A model generated the notes under the pieces. It had not been told where the DNA came from, searched no databases, and saw only the letters and a program-made list of their open reading frames with translations. From Ichthyocystis sparus (GTDB lineage Bacteria; Pseudomonadota; Gammaproteobacteria; Burkholderiales; 2013Ark19i), in the NCBI RefSeq assembly GCF_900078755.1, contig NZ_FKIH01000001.1: a DNA stretch of 64,000 nucleotides; one strand, written 5' to 3'. Both the position numbers and the translations under genes were made by a program. Positions 35,152 through 44,475 of the stretch are shown here, piece by piece. Position 1 is the stretch's first letter, and each line of letters starts with the position of its first letter.

Positions 35152-38100
35152 CTATCTGTGAGTTGAAGCATTCTGCTTGAGCTTGTTATCGTTTTCCTTA
35201 ACCGTTTCTATGAATGTGAGTGCAGTTTGCACTGCATCTTGTACGTCACCTGACCATTCAAATTTTAGTGAGTCGTTCTTCATTATCTGCATTGAAGGTA
35301 CAGTGCAAATGCTCTTTATTATGCTGCGACTATCAACCAGAGGCGGGCTTGAGAACTTTACAACTACATTATTGGCAGATATGTTGGTGTCACAAATACC
35401 AATGCTTTCTCCAACTACCCTCAGATGGTGCATGAGCAATAATCGTTGAGCTGCTTCAGGCATCGGCCCAAATCGATCCACTATTTCCATCTTAATTTCA
35501 TCTATGTCTTTGCTGTTGCTACAGTCAGATAAGCGCTTATACAAACTAAGACGAACCCCTACATCAGGACAATAATGTTCAGGAAGTAACATAGGCTTAT
35601 AACAGTTGATCTTAGCGTTTATTCTGCCTTGATTACAGCTAGCATCACCGTTTTTTTGCTTGCGTATATTATTAACGGCGTCTTGTAGCATTTCAGTAAA
35701 TAAAGAAAATCCTACCTGGTGCATTTCCCCAGATTGAGCCTCTCCTAATAATTCTCCAGCACCACGAATTTCAAGATCGTGACGGGCCAAAAAGAAACCA
35801 GATCCTAAATCTTCAGCAGAACGTATCGCAGTTAGACGTTTTTGCGCATCAGGAGTTAACATTTCCTCTTCTTGCGGTATTAATAGGTACGCATACGCTT
35901 GGTGATGAAAACGTCCAACCCGACCCCGTATTTGATGTAGTTGAGCTAATCCAAAACGATCAGCTCTATGCACAATAATGGTATTGGCATTAGGATTGTC
36001 AATGCCGTTTTCTATAATTGTCGTACATAGCAAAATATTAAATCGCTGCATTGAAAAATCACGCATAACATGCTCTAGCTTACCATCAGGCATTTGCCCG
36101 TGAGCAACTACTATGCGAGCTTCAGGAACTAAATCCTGTAGCCATATTTTCTTATTTTCAATTGTTTTAACTTCGTTGTATAAAAAGTATATTTGTCCAC
36201 CACGCTTCAATTCTCTAAGTATTGCCGTACGAATCAAATCATTACTATCTGGAGAAATAATGGTCTTAATTGCAAGACGCCTTTGAGGGGGGGTGCCAAT
36301 GATAGAAAAAGACCTGATTCCGTCCAAGCACAAAGATAATGTTCTTGGTATTGGAGTCGCCGTTAAGGAAAGGATGTCAACACTTGCTCTCCACTCCTTA
36401 ATTACTTCCTTTTGACGAACACCGAAATGATGCTCTTCGTCGATTATTACTAAACCCAAGCGCGAAAAAAGAACATCTTTTTGTAACAATCTATGAGTCC
36501 CTATCACAATGTCTACAGAACCATCGCTTATCTCAGCAATACTTTTTTTAACTTCTGCAGGAGATCTAAAACGAGATAACTCTACTATTTTTATAGGCCA
36601 TGAAGCAAACCTAGAAGAAAAAACATTATAGTGTTGATTGGCTAGTAGGGTTGTAGGACAAAGTAAGGCTACCTGTTTGCCAGACATGGCTGTCATGAAT
36701 GTTGCGCGTAAAGCTACTTCTGTCTTGCCGAATCCTACATCACCACATATAACCCTATCCATTGGATATTCACTCTTAAGATCAGAGGCAATAGCACTAA
36801 TTGCATTTAACTGATCGGGTGTTTCTTCAAAGCCAAACTCATAGCAAAATTTTTCATAGTCTTCCTCAGAAAATGTAAAAGCATCCCTTTTTATTTGTTT
36901 GCGCCGGCTATAGATATCAAGTAATTCTACCGCCGTATCATGTGCCTTTTCCCTGGCCTTTTGACATATCTTTGCCCATTGGCAGTTGCCTAGCTTGCTT
37001 ATAGGAGCTTTTTCACTCTCAGTACCAGAGTATCGAGAAAGAATGCTTAACTCAGAAATAGGAACAAAAAGCTTGTCATTATCAGCATAATTAATGCGTA
37101 CAAACTCAGTGGGACCATCTCCAAAATCCATTATCTCAAGCCCACAGTATCTTCCTACTCCATGCTGTTGATGAACTACAGGCTGACCAAGCTGTAGTTC
37201 AGAAAGGTCTTTAATCCAAAGTTCCAAGTCGAACGTCTTCTTGTACTTCTTGCGATTTTTATTTGTACTAGGGAATAGTTCGAACTCTGTTATAACAATA
37301 ATTTTATCTTGAATATGCCATCCATTCGATAGATATCCAACCAAAATGTTGAACTTATATTCATTATTTACTGCATCTTCAAATGAAAGAGCAATATTAG
37401 GTAACTCAATTTTATGACGTGATAATAGATCACGTAGTACCTCTCTTCTTCCTATCGAGTAGCATACAAGTATTATTTTTCCAGAAAATGAACTTTGTAC
37501 CTTCCTAAAGTTTGATAGAGGGTCATGATTTTTAGAAATTACTGCTACCGGTGGAACTTTGCTGAACATGCCATCAACACTTTCTTGTTCGCTGGTTGAT
37601 ACACGCATATTATTTCTTGTCTTAAGTGAGGTAAAAAACTCTTCTGCACTTAGGTAGAGCTTTTCTGGTGGCAATACAGGATACGATGTGTCGTAATTTA
37701 GGTTCTTGTAGCTTTCTCGAAGCGTTTCCCAAAACTTTTGAATTCCGCTATTAAGATCACCATGTCGTATGATAGTCGTTTCTGGGGTTATATAGTCAAC
37801 TAGTACGTTTAACTTATTATGAAAAAGAGGTAGATAGTACTCGATTCCAGCTGAGACAATTCCATTGGATACATCTTTGTAAAGTGAAGAGCGATTAGGA
37901 TCTCCAGGAAAATGAATACGAAAATTGTTTGAAAAACATCTTATGCCGTCTTTGTTAGTTGGAAACTCACTTGCCGGCAATATCCGTATATTGCTAACAG
38001 GCTCTATGCTCTTTTGAGTTTCAATGTCGAAAGATCTTATGCTTTCTAGTGCATCATCAAAAAAATCTAGCCTATAAGGAACCTTTGCTCCCATAGGGAA

Positions 38101-38574
38101 GAGATCTATTATGCTTCCACGTATATTGAATTCTCCACGCCTATAGACCTGTCCTACAGCAGTATATCCAGATAAAATTAGCTGTTGTTTGATTTTTTCG
38201 TATGAAGAATCAGCACCTGGTTGAAAAATAAAGGTATTGCTCATAATATACTCTATTGGCGGTAGGCGCTGAATAGCAGTAGTTATGGGAGCAATTACCA
38301 CATCAACCCTGTTTTGATATAGAAGCCATAGAGTTTCAAGACGTTCTGAAATCAAGTCTTGATGTGGGGAGAACCGCTCATATGGTAGCGTTTCCCAGTC
38401 CGGTAAAACATGTACACTTAGAGATGGACGGTAAAACTTAAGATCGTGCATTATCCTACTAGAGTCATCAACTTTTTCTGTAATTATTAGAAGTTTTTTT
38501 TCTAATTTGCTAATCTGATAACTGTCAACTCCAGGTAGGCAATAGGAATCCAAAAATCCGGACTTACTATACAT
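35152..38574 (-). CDS. mfd: Transcription-repair coupling factor Mfd
   Basis: Mfd removes stalled RNA polymerase at lesions and recruits UvrA. The 1140-residue protein is full length (E. coli 1148). The N-terminal UvrB-like region is followed by the RNA polymerase-interacting domain (QPVVHQQHGVGRYCGLE near 480), then the SF2 helicase motor with Walker A GDVGFGKTE, motif II IIDEEHHFG, LTATPIPRTL, and motif VI QIRGRVGR. The TRG region and the C-terminal domain are present. It lies 17 bases after lplT on the same strand and ends 6 bases before the convergent ppiD. Confidence 0.97.
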   Translation of the reverse strand: MYSKSGFLDSYCLPGVDSYQISKLEKKLLIITEKVDDSSRIMHDLKFYRPSLSVHVLPDWETLPYERFSPHQDLISERLETLWLLYQNRVDVVIAPITTAIQRLPPIEYIMSNTFIFQPGADSSYEKIKQQLILSGYTAVGQVYRRGEFNIRGSIIDLFPMGAKVPYRLDFFDDALESIRSFDIETQKSIEPVSNIRILPASEFPTNKDGIRCFSNNFRIHFPGDPNRSSLYKDVSNGIVSAGIEYYLPLFHNKLNVLVDYITPETTIIRHGDLNSGIQKFWETLRESYKNLNYDTSYPVLPPEKLYLSAEEFFTSLKTRNNMRVSTSEQESVDGMFSKVPPVAVISKNHDPLSNFRKVQSSFSGKIILVCYSIGRREVLRDLLSRHKIELPNIALSFEDAVNNEYKFNILVGYLSNGWHIQDKIIVITEFELFPSTNKNRKKYKKTFDLELWIKDLSELQLGQPVVHQQHGVGRYCGLEIMDFGDGPTEFVRINYADNDKLFVPISELSILSRYSGTESEKAPISKLGNCQWAKICQKAREKAHDTAVELLDIYSRRKQIKRDAFTFSEEDYEKFCYEFGFEETPDQLNAISAIASDLKSEYPMDRVICGDVGFGKTEVALRATFMTAMSGKQVALLCPTTLLANQHYNVFSSRFASWPIKIVELSRFRSPAEVKKSIAEISDGSVDIVIGTHRLLQKDVLFSRLGLVIIDEEHHFGVRQKEVIKEWRASVDILSLTATPIPRTLSLCLDGIRSFSIIGTPPQRRLAIKTIISPDSNDLIRTAILRELKRGGQIYFLYNEVKTIENKKIWLQDLVPEARIVVAHGQMPDGKLEHVMRDFSMQRFNILLCTTIIENGIDNPNANTIIVHRADRFGLAQLHQIRGRVGRFHHQAYAYLLIPQEEEMLTPDAQKRLTAIRSAEDLGSGFFLARHDLEIRGAGELLGEAQSGEMHQVGFSLFTEMLQDAVNNIRKQKNGDASCNQGRINAKINCYKPMLLPEHYCPDVGVRLSLYKRLSDCSNSKDIDEIKMEIVDRFGPMPEAAQRLLLMHHLRVVGESIGICDTNISANNVVVKFSSPPLVDSRSIIKSICTVPSMQIMKNDSLKFEWSGDVQDAVQTALTFIETVKENDNKLKQNASTHR

Positions 38575-38591
38575 TGAAAATTATCCATTAC

Positions 38592-39830
38592 TTACAGTTT
38601 GTTGGCGTCTTGTTTGTTCTTCATCAGGTACAAAACACAGGCAGAAGTGGACAAACCTAGTAGTAGGATAATAGATGACGCCGATACATTACAATGTAAT
38701 AAGAGGCTATATATTGCCAACATTATTAGTACACCTATATTTTCACACATATTTTGTATAGCTATAGATTTTCCAGAACCTACCAGCAAGTACCCCCTTG
38801 CTTGCAAAAGCGCATTCATCGGAACAATGAAAAAACCCACCATTGCACCTACCATTATTAAATACGGAATGGCAATGAACACCGATTTTATTATAACAAG
38901 CAAACCTATAAATAGACTCCCAATAAGACCAACAATCATAATATTATCAATTTTCTCAAGAGTTACAATTTTAGAAGATATAACAGATCCTACCCCTATC
39001 CCTATGGCAAATACTGACTGCAGATAGGCCGTTTGCGATATCGAAAAGTTCAAGTTCTGTTCTCCCCAAACAATAAGCAGGAACTGTAGGATAGCACCAA
39101 CACCCCAGAATAATGTTGTTACCAGTAGCGACAGACGACCTAAGCGGTCACTGCTTAGCGTCTTAACGCTTTCCATATACCCAACCTTATGTGACGATGT
39201 GTGTGCAGAAGATGAGTTGGTTTTGGGAATGAATAAATTAAAGCTAAAAGATATAAGATATACGACAAATAAAACCAATGTAGCAAGCTGTGCTGCTTTA
39301 TTTTCACCTTCAAATGTACTTAGCAACGACTGAACAATAGCATGGTTGGAGAAATTTTTAGATACCATTACACCGCCTAGAATTGATCCCAGTATAATAG
39401 AAGCTACAGTTAATGTTTCTACCCAAGCGTTAGCTTTTACCAACAGATCTTCACCTACTAATTCGGCAATTATTCCGTATTTTGCAGGAGAATAGCATGC
39501 GGCACCAACACCTATGACAGTGTACGAAAGCAAAATAAGTTTCCAGCTTTTATTGCTGCTTAGCAATAGATAAAACAACATGATGCAACCAGACGCTTTT
39601 ATGCAATTTGTAATCATCATGAGTTGATTTTTATAGATTCTGTCCGACACCGGACCTATCCAGGATGCAAGTAATACATACGGAACAACAAAAAAGAACT
39701 TCAGAAGAGGAGTAACCCATTCTGGCGAATCAGTTATATGGAATAAGTCTATTATTACCAGCATGATAGCATTATCAGCCAGCGAAGACAGAAACTGCGT
39801 GATCATTAAGAAATAGAAAGCATATCCCAT
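38592..39830 (-). CDS. lplT: Lysophospholipid transporter LplT (MFS)
   Basis: LplT flips lysophospholipids into the cytoplasm for reacylation. The 412-residue protein has about 12 membrane segments and matches LplT motifs: QFLSSLADNAIM at the N-terminus, GVGAACYSPAKYGIIAEL near 105, VKANAWVETLTVASIILGSILGG, LFWGVGAILQFLLIVWG, and GFFIVPMNALLQARG. No acyltransferase domain is fused, unlike the three-domain Lpl proteins. It lies 83 bases after agcS and 17 bases before mfd. Host-lipid scavenging would suit an intracellular bacterium, but this is inference. Confidence 0.88.
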   Translation of the reverse strand: MGYAFYFLMITQFLSSLADNAIMLVIIDLFHITDSPEWVTPLLKFFFVVPYVLLASWIGPVSDRIYKNQLMMITNCIKASGCIMLFYLLLSSNKSWKLILLSYTVIGVGAACYSPAKYGIIAELVGEDLLVKANAWVETLTVASIILGSILGGVMVSKNFSNHAIVQSLLSTFEGENKAAQLATLVLFVVYLISFSFNLFIPKTNSSSAHTSSHKVGYMESVKTLSSDRLGRLSLLVTTLFWGVGAILQFLLIVWGEQNLNFSISQTAYLQSVFAIGIGVGSVISSKIVTLEKIDNIMIVGLIGSLFIGLLVIIKSVFIAIPYLIMVGAMVGFFIVPMNALLQARGYLLVGSGKSIAIQNMCENIGVLIMLAIYSLLLHCNVSASSIILLLGLSTSACVLYLMKNKQDANKL

Positions 39831-39913
39831 GGCGTTGCCAACCTTTAGAGCTCATCAAGCGACTGAAGGGATTTGTGAAGTATCACCAGACAAATCGTAA
39901 CATAATTGACCAA

Positions 39914-41275
39914 TCAAGGTGTAGTACATCTATCTGAAGATAGGTAGCTTGCTGTTGCCTCACGTATAAGTGGCATAAAGAACAGTATTGAGATTATATT
40001 CGGAATGGCCATAAGAGCATTAGTCAAATCAGAAAATAACCAAACCACCTTAATGTTACTAACGCTTCCAATTAATATGACAATTAAGATGATGATTTGC
40101 AGCAAAAACAGAGTTCTACGTCCAAAAAGGAAAATCCAGGCCCGCTCACTATAGTAACCCCAAGCTAAAACGGTTGTGAATGCAAAAACAATTATTTCAG
40201 CATCAAGTATATACACACTATACTTGTGGATGGAATGTTCTATTGCCATGCTAAAAAGCTCACTTCCTATCATTCCTGATTTCCAGGTGCCGGTAATCAC
40301 CACTACAAGCGCAGTTATGGTGCATATGAACATGGTGTCAATAAACACACTCATCATCCCTATTATGCCGGAATTTACAGCATCACTGGTTTTTCCTGCC
40401 GCTTGGGCTATAGCGGCAGTTCCTGTTCCAGCCTCATTGCAAAATACCCCTCTGGCGATTCCATAACGAATCGAATTCATGACCGACGAACCTACAAAGC
40501 CACCAATAGCTGCAGTAGGATGAAAGGCATGTTTAAAAATGGTGTAAAACGCAGAAGGTATTTCCCTGAAGTTAGATAGTATTACAAACAGACCCATGGC
40601 AATATAGGACAGACACATCCAAGGAACCAGGTACTGAGCTACCTTACCAATACGCTCGATTCCACCTATTATGATGAATCCTATTAAAACTGCCGCTACG
40701 ATTCCTGTTTCAAGTCGTGGAATTTGGAAGGTATTCCACATGGCATCAGAAATACTGTTGATCTGTGTCATTGTGCCGGTGCCAAGTCCGGATATTACGG
40801 TGAAAACTGCAAACATGATCGCCAGCCAACGCCACTTTTTACCCATACCGTCTTGAATGACATACATAGGTCCCCCGAAGAATTCACCATCCTTGCTTCT
40901 GCGGAATCTTACTGACAGAAATATTTCAGCGTATTTCGTTGCTATGCCAGTGATTGCAGTGCACCACATCCAAAATACGCTTCCCGGCCCACCAATGGCA
41001 ATAGCGCTAGCTACTCCAACAATGTTTCCTGTTCCAACAGTTGATGCTAGACCGGTCATTAAAGCAGCATAGACGCTGATTTGCCCAGGTTTATTGGAAT
41101 TTTTAGAATGTAGCCAACTATTAGCAATGGCCTTAAGTCCACTATAGATATGCTTGAGTGGCATAAACTTCAGATTAATTTGCAATATAAGTCCTGTTCC
41201 TAGGAACAAGATTAACATGGGGGCGCCCCAGAAGAAGTTATGAACGAGTTCAATGTAACTTACGAGCGTCTGCAC
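39914..41275 (-). CDS. Sodium:alanine/glycine symporter (AGCS family)
   Basis: The 453-residue membrane protein matches the AGCS (alanine or glycine:cation symporter) family. It has about 11 membrane segments and the family signatures GTGNIVGVASAIAIGGPGSVFWMW (near 85-108), MYVIQDGMGKKW, NSIRYGIARGVFCNEAGTG-type segment and AWGYYSERAW. It imports neutral amino acids with sodium; exact substrate cannot be told from sequence. It is divergent from radA, with 164 bases between start codons, where promoters for both genes must lie. Confidence 0.9.
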   Translation of the reverse strand: MQTLVSYIELVHNFFWGAPMLILFLGTGLILQINLKFMPLKHIYSGLKAIANSWLHSKNSNKPGQISVYAALMTGLASTVGTGNIVGVASAIAIGGPGSVFWMWCTAITGIATKYAEIFLSVRFRRSKDGEFFGGPMYVIQDGMGKKWRWLAIMFAVFTVISGLGTGTMTQINSISDAMWNTFQIPRLETGIVAAVLIGFIIIGGIERIGKVAQYLVPWMCLSYIAMGLFVILSNFREIPSAFYTIFKHAFHPTAAIGGFVGSSVMNSIRYGIARGVFCNEAGTGTAAIAQAAGKTSDAVNSGIIGMMSVFIDTMFICTITALVVVITGTWKSGMIGSELFSMAIEHSIHKYSVYILDAEIIVFAFTTVLAWGYYSERAWIFLFGRRTLFLLQIIILIVILIGSVSNIKVVWLFSDLTNALMAIPNIISILFFMPLIREATASYLSSDRCTTP

Positions 41276-41439
41276 TATACTATCCCCCTTGTAACTAGAA
41301 TTAGGTAACCAATACTTATGTTTTTAAGTAAATATCCATCTAACAGTGATATTTGTGTTACCGTCTCTACCAATGTCTACTACTACCATGCGATTTACCC
41401 TATGAATTGCTGCCTTATTGTACCTCCATTATTGAATGT

Positions 41440-42795
41440 ATGAAGAAAAAAAAAATAATCTATCAATGCCAAAGCTGCTCGGCACAAGTACATCAGTGGC
41501 ATGGAAAGTGTTTGTCATGTAATGCATGGAATTCCCTTATTGAGGTAAATTTACATACGATACAGGATGTTACGTCAGATGAGTACATGAAGCAAAGTAT
41601 CTGTCTCCTTTCTGATGTTAAGGCTATTGATGTATCTCGCTGGACAGTAGGCTGGAGTGAGTTTGATCGTGTTCTCGGTGGTGGATTCGTTCCAGGTGGT
41701 GTGGTTCTTATCGGTGGAGATCCAGGGATAGGAAAATCAACTCTTCTGCTACAGGTGTTATCACAATTAGTTACAGATAAAGTAGTTCTGTACGTTAGTG
41801 GCGAAGAATCTAGAGATCAAGTTGCACTTAGAGCTAGGCGTCTTACTCTAAAAAGGCAGGAGATAAATTTACTCGCGGAAACCAATCTGGACCACATCCT
41901 TTCTACTGCGTACGTACTAAAACCAAATGTTGTAGTTATTGACTCAATTCAAACTATGATGCTAACTCAGCTCAGCGCTGTTCCTGGATCGGTGACGCAG
42001 GTTAGGGAGTGCGCATATCAATTGGTACAATATGCTAAAAAGAATAAAGTTTCTGTAGTTATGGTAGGTCATGTTACTAAGGATGGATCTATAGCTGGTC
42101 CACGTGTTTTGGAACATATCGTAGATACTGTTCTTTATTTCGAAGGGGATAGTTATTCAAATTTTAGATTAGTTAGATCTTTTAAAAATCGTTTTGGTGC
42201 GGTTAATGAAGTTGGTGTGTTTGCTATGACAGAAAGTGGATTGAAGAGTGTAAATAACCCCTCAGCATTGTTTTTATCACAGCGTGATGACCCAGTTCCT
42301 GGAACAGCAGTTATGGTGATGCAGGAGGCAACACGTCCTCTTTTAGTAGAGATACAGGCATTAGTAAATAAATCATACTCTGTCCCGAAACGCTTAACAT
42401 TGGGCATTGATAATCAAAGATTATCAATGATTATGGCTGTTCTAGCTCGGCACGCAAATGCATTTCTTGCAGAACAAGATGTGTTTGTAAGTGCTGTTGG
42501 AGGTGTTCGCGTGGTAGAGCCAGCTGCAGATTTGGCAATTTTACTAGCTATATTTTCGTCAATACGTAACCAAGCCCTACCTAAAACATTGGTTGCATTT
42601 GGGGAAATTGGTCTTACTGGAGAAATTCGTGCCGCTCCTAGGGGTCAGGACAGATTACGAGAGGCAGCCAAGCTTGGTTTCAAGGAGGCAGTAATTCCAC
42701 ATGCGAATGCACCCAAACAGGAAGTTGTTGGCATGAAGGTTCACTTAGTGCATTCAGTACGTGAGGCTGTTTCTATTGCTTTACCAAATGGATGA
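41440..42795 (+). CDS. radA: DNA repair and recombination protein RadA
   Basis: RadA drives branch migration in recombination. The start at 41440 (451 aa) is chosen because MKKKKIIYQCQSC fits the family; an earlier in-frame ATG at 41353 adds 29 residues of no match. The N-terminal four-Cys zinc finger (CQSC ... CLSC) is at 10-27, the Walker A motif GGDPGIGKST near 93-102, and the RadA-specific KNRFG motif near 250. The C-terminal Lon-protease-like domain is complete (VSAVGGVRV, RAAPRGQDRLREAAKLGF). The 3' end has a decayed duplicate at 43880-44371. Confidence 0.96.
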   Translation: MKKKKIIYQCQSCSAQVHQWHGKCLSCNAWNSLIEVNLHTIQDVTSDEYMKQSICLLSDVKAIDVSRWTVGWSEFDRVLGGGFVPGGVVLIGGDPGIGKSTLLLQVLSQLVTDKVVLYVSGEESRDQVALRARRLTLKRQEINLLAETNLDHILSTAYVLKPNVVVIDSIQTMMLTQLSAVPGSVTQVRECAYQLVQYAKKNKVSVVMVGHVTKDGSIAGPRVLEHIVDTVLYFEGDSYSNFRLVRSFKNRFGAVNEVGVFAMTESGLKSVNNPSALFLSQRDDPVPGTAVMVMQEATRPLLVEIQALVNKSYSVPKRLTLGIDNQRLSMIMAVLARHANAFLAEQDVFVSAVGGVRVVEPAADLAILLAIFSSIRNQALPKTLVAFGEIGLTGEIRAAPRGQDRLREAAKLGFKEAVIPHANAPKQEVVGMKVHLVHSVREAVSIALPNG

Positions 42796-43049
42796 CTAGC
42801 ATGTTGTCATACAGATGGATAAATAACAAAGTACACGCTAGCAATTTAGGGATATTGATGCATATGTTATAGGTACACAAAGCTTGTTGCCACTCACGTG
42901 TTTAGAGTTATTTAACAAATGCAAATAGCAGCGGCGCAAATAGCAGTTGTAATCTTAGTATTTAGTCTTGTACGCATATTTGCATAGCTACACTATAGCG
43001 ATGTGATTAAATAATGCACCTCAACCAGGGTTACACTATGTTTTAATCT

Positions 43050-43514
43050 ACAGTATTAAATGTCCATTTGCTTATAAATAAAAGGACTTACTATAAACAC
43101 TACCCAATATTTTTCTATCATTTTTGCTATGAATGTTATAGCTCTATTGGATGGTGTTTAGCAGAAACTTGCAATTGTTATGGGCAAAAGTTACATTCGT
43201 TATTGTTGAAATCAATAGTACTATCGAACGGTCCGAAGTCGACCTCAGATTCATCACTGCTAGATTCAGATGTCACACTATCTGTTGTGAGTTGTGGACG
43301 AAGTTTGTTCTATATTTTCTAATATTTCTTTTGATGCAGATTGTATGTCAGTAAGTTGCGCAGCAGACTCTCCTGCCGATAGTGTCGGCAAGTCTGGTGT
43401 ATTAAGTGTATCAACCATGTGACCGGAAAGACCACTGGATGCAGCATTTTCTTGTTGTTCATCTTCTTGCTGACCGAACGCGTCCATTATTCGATAGACA
43501 TTGGTAGGATCCAT
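43050..43514 (-). pseudogene. Truncated paralogue of the 600-aa hypothetical gene at 44476-46278
   Basis: An open frame of 78 codons (43278-43514) matches the N-terminus of the 600-aa protein downstream: both share PTN near the start, DEQQE, a Met-Val pair, and a DIQS/TQS ... EILE-IEQ segment. After its stop, the same strand still matches the 600-aa gene through the SDESDE ... IDFN region, then jumps at about 43205 to a region matching its last quarter (FSAKQ-type segment and following 100 bases, down to about 43055). About 1 kb of the middle is missing, and several stops are present. The ribosome binding site TTGGAGAA and the upstream region (43515-43800) also match those of the intact gene. 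It is a decayed tandem copy with an internal deletion. Confidence 0.88.
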
Positions 43515-43879
43515 ATCTGTTCTCCAAGTTTATTGAATTAGGCAATTATAGTAGAGTATAAGAGCTTATAGATACAGTAATAGGGAATACTTTCTCATTT
43601 ACTCTGCATCTTAGTCTGTTGTAAGTAATATATCAGTTGTGGAGCTATATTGTTTTGTTATCTGTAACCCTGTAGGGTAGTATATTTTTTATATGTGACT
43701 ATATTAATTTAGAATTAATTATTGTTACTGTTTTAGATGCTTACATATAGGTTATCTCATCTCATATCTTTCAAACATCATTTTAGTATATCGAATTAGA
43801 TTGTTACGCTTGTTATTATCATAATGCAGGTTTGATTGCATAAACAATTATTCAGTATTGATTTATTAGGTGTTGATTT

Positions 43880-44371
43880 TTTTAACGGCTTGATTGTCAT
43901 GCGCATTAACAGCAGTTAAGGTTATTACAGTAAGTAATTATGATATATATTGGCATAAACACACCCCTGTTGCTAATAGCTTAACAACAGGGTACATAAG
44001 ATTATCAATGATTGAGGCTATTTCGTCTTGTCATACGAACGTACTTGCTGAAGAGCAAGATACCATTCGTGAATGGTGTTCATGCGGTAAGGTATGAAGT
44101 TACCAATTTTACTAGCCACCATAGACATGCTTTTATCAACGTCTAACCGAGATTACCAAAAACATGAGTTACCCTTGGAGAAATTGTCATTGCTGGAGAA
44201 ATTAATTTTTTCCACTAAAGATTATAACAAAATACGAGAGTAAGCCAAGCTTGGTTTCAAGTGGATAATTATTCCCTATGATAATGCGCCTATGCAATAA
44301 ATTGTTGGTGTAAAGTCTTACCTAGTGCATTCAGTACATGAATCTGTCTCTATTGCCTTGCCAAATCAATA
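43880..44371 (+). pseudogene. Decayed duplicate of the radA 3' end
   Basis: This stretch matches the last 490 bases of radA (about 42300-42795). The translation RLSMI-A ... H-N ... AEQD of a 67-codon frame at 43894-44097 is recognisable against RLSMIMAVLARHANAFLAEQD in RadA. The DNA further on matches TGGAGAAATT, GCCAAGCTTGGTTTCAAG, and GTGCATTCAGTAC up to the stop region. Frameshifts and a short length make it nonfunctional. The 100 bases after it also match those after radA. Together with the truncated gene at 43050-43514 it proves a tandem duplication of a [radA 3' end + hypothetical gene] block. Confidence 0.88.
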
Positions 44372-44475
44372 GCTAGAGCATCGTGATGGCAGATAGATAA
44401 AAAAGTACACGATAGCAATGAATGCACAATATCAGCAGGGATATTTATGCATAGATAGACACATGATACTTGCTG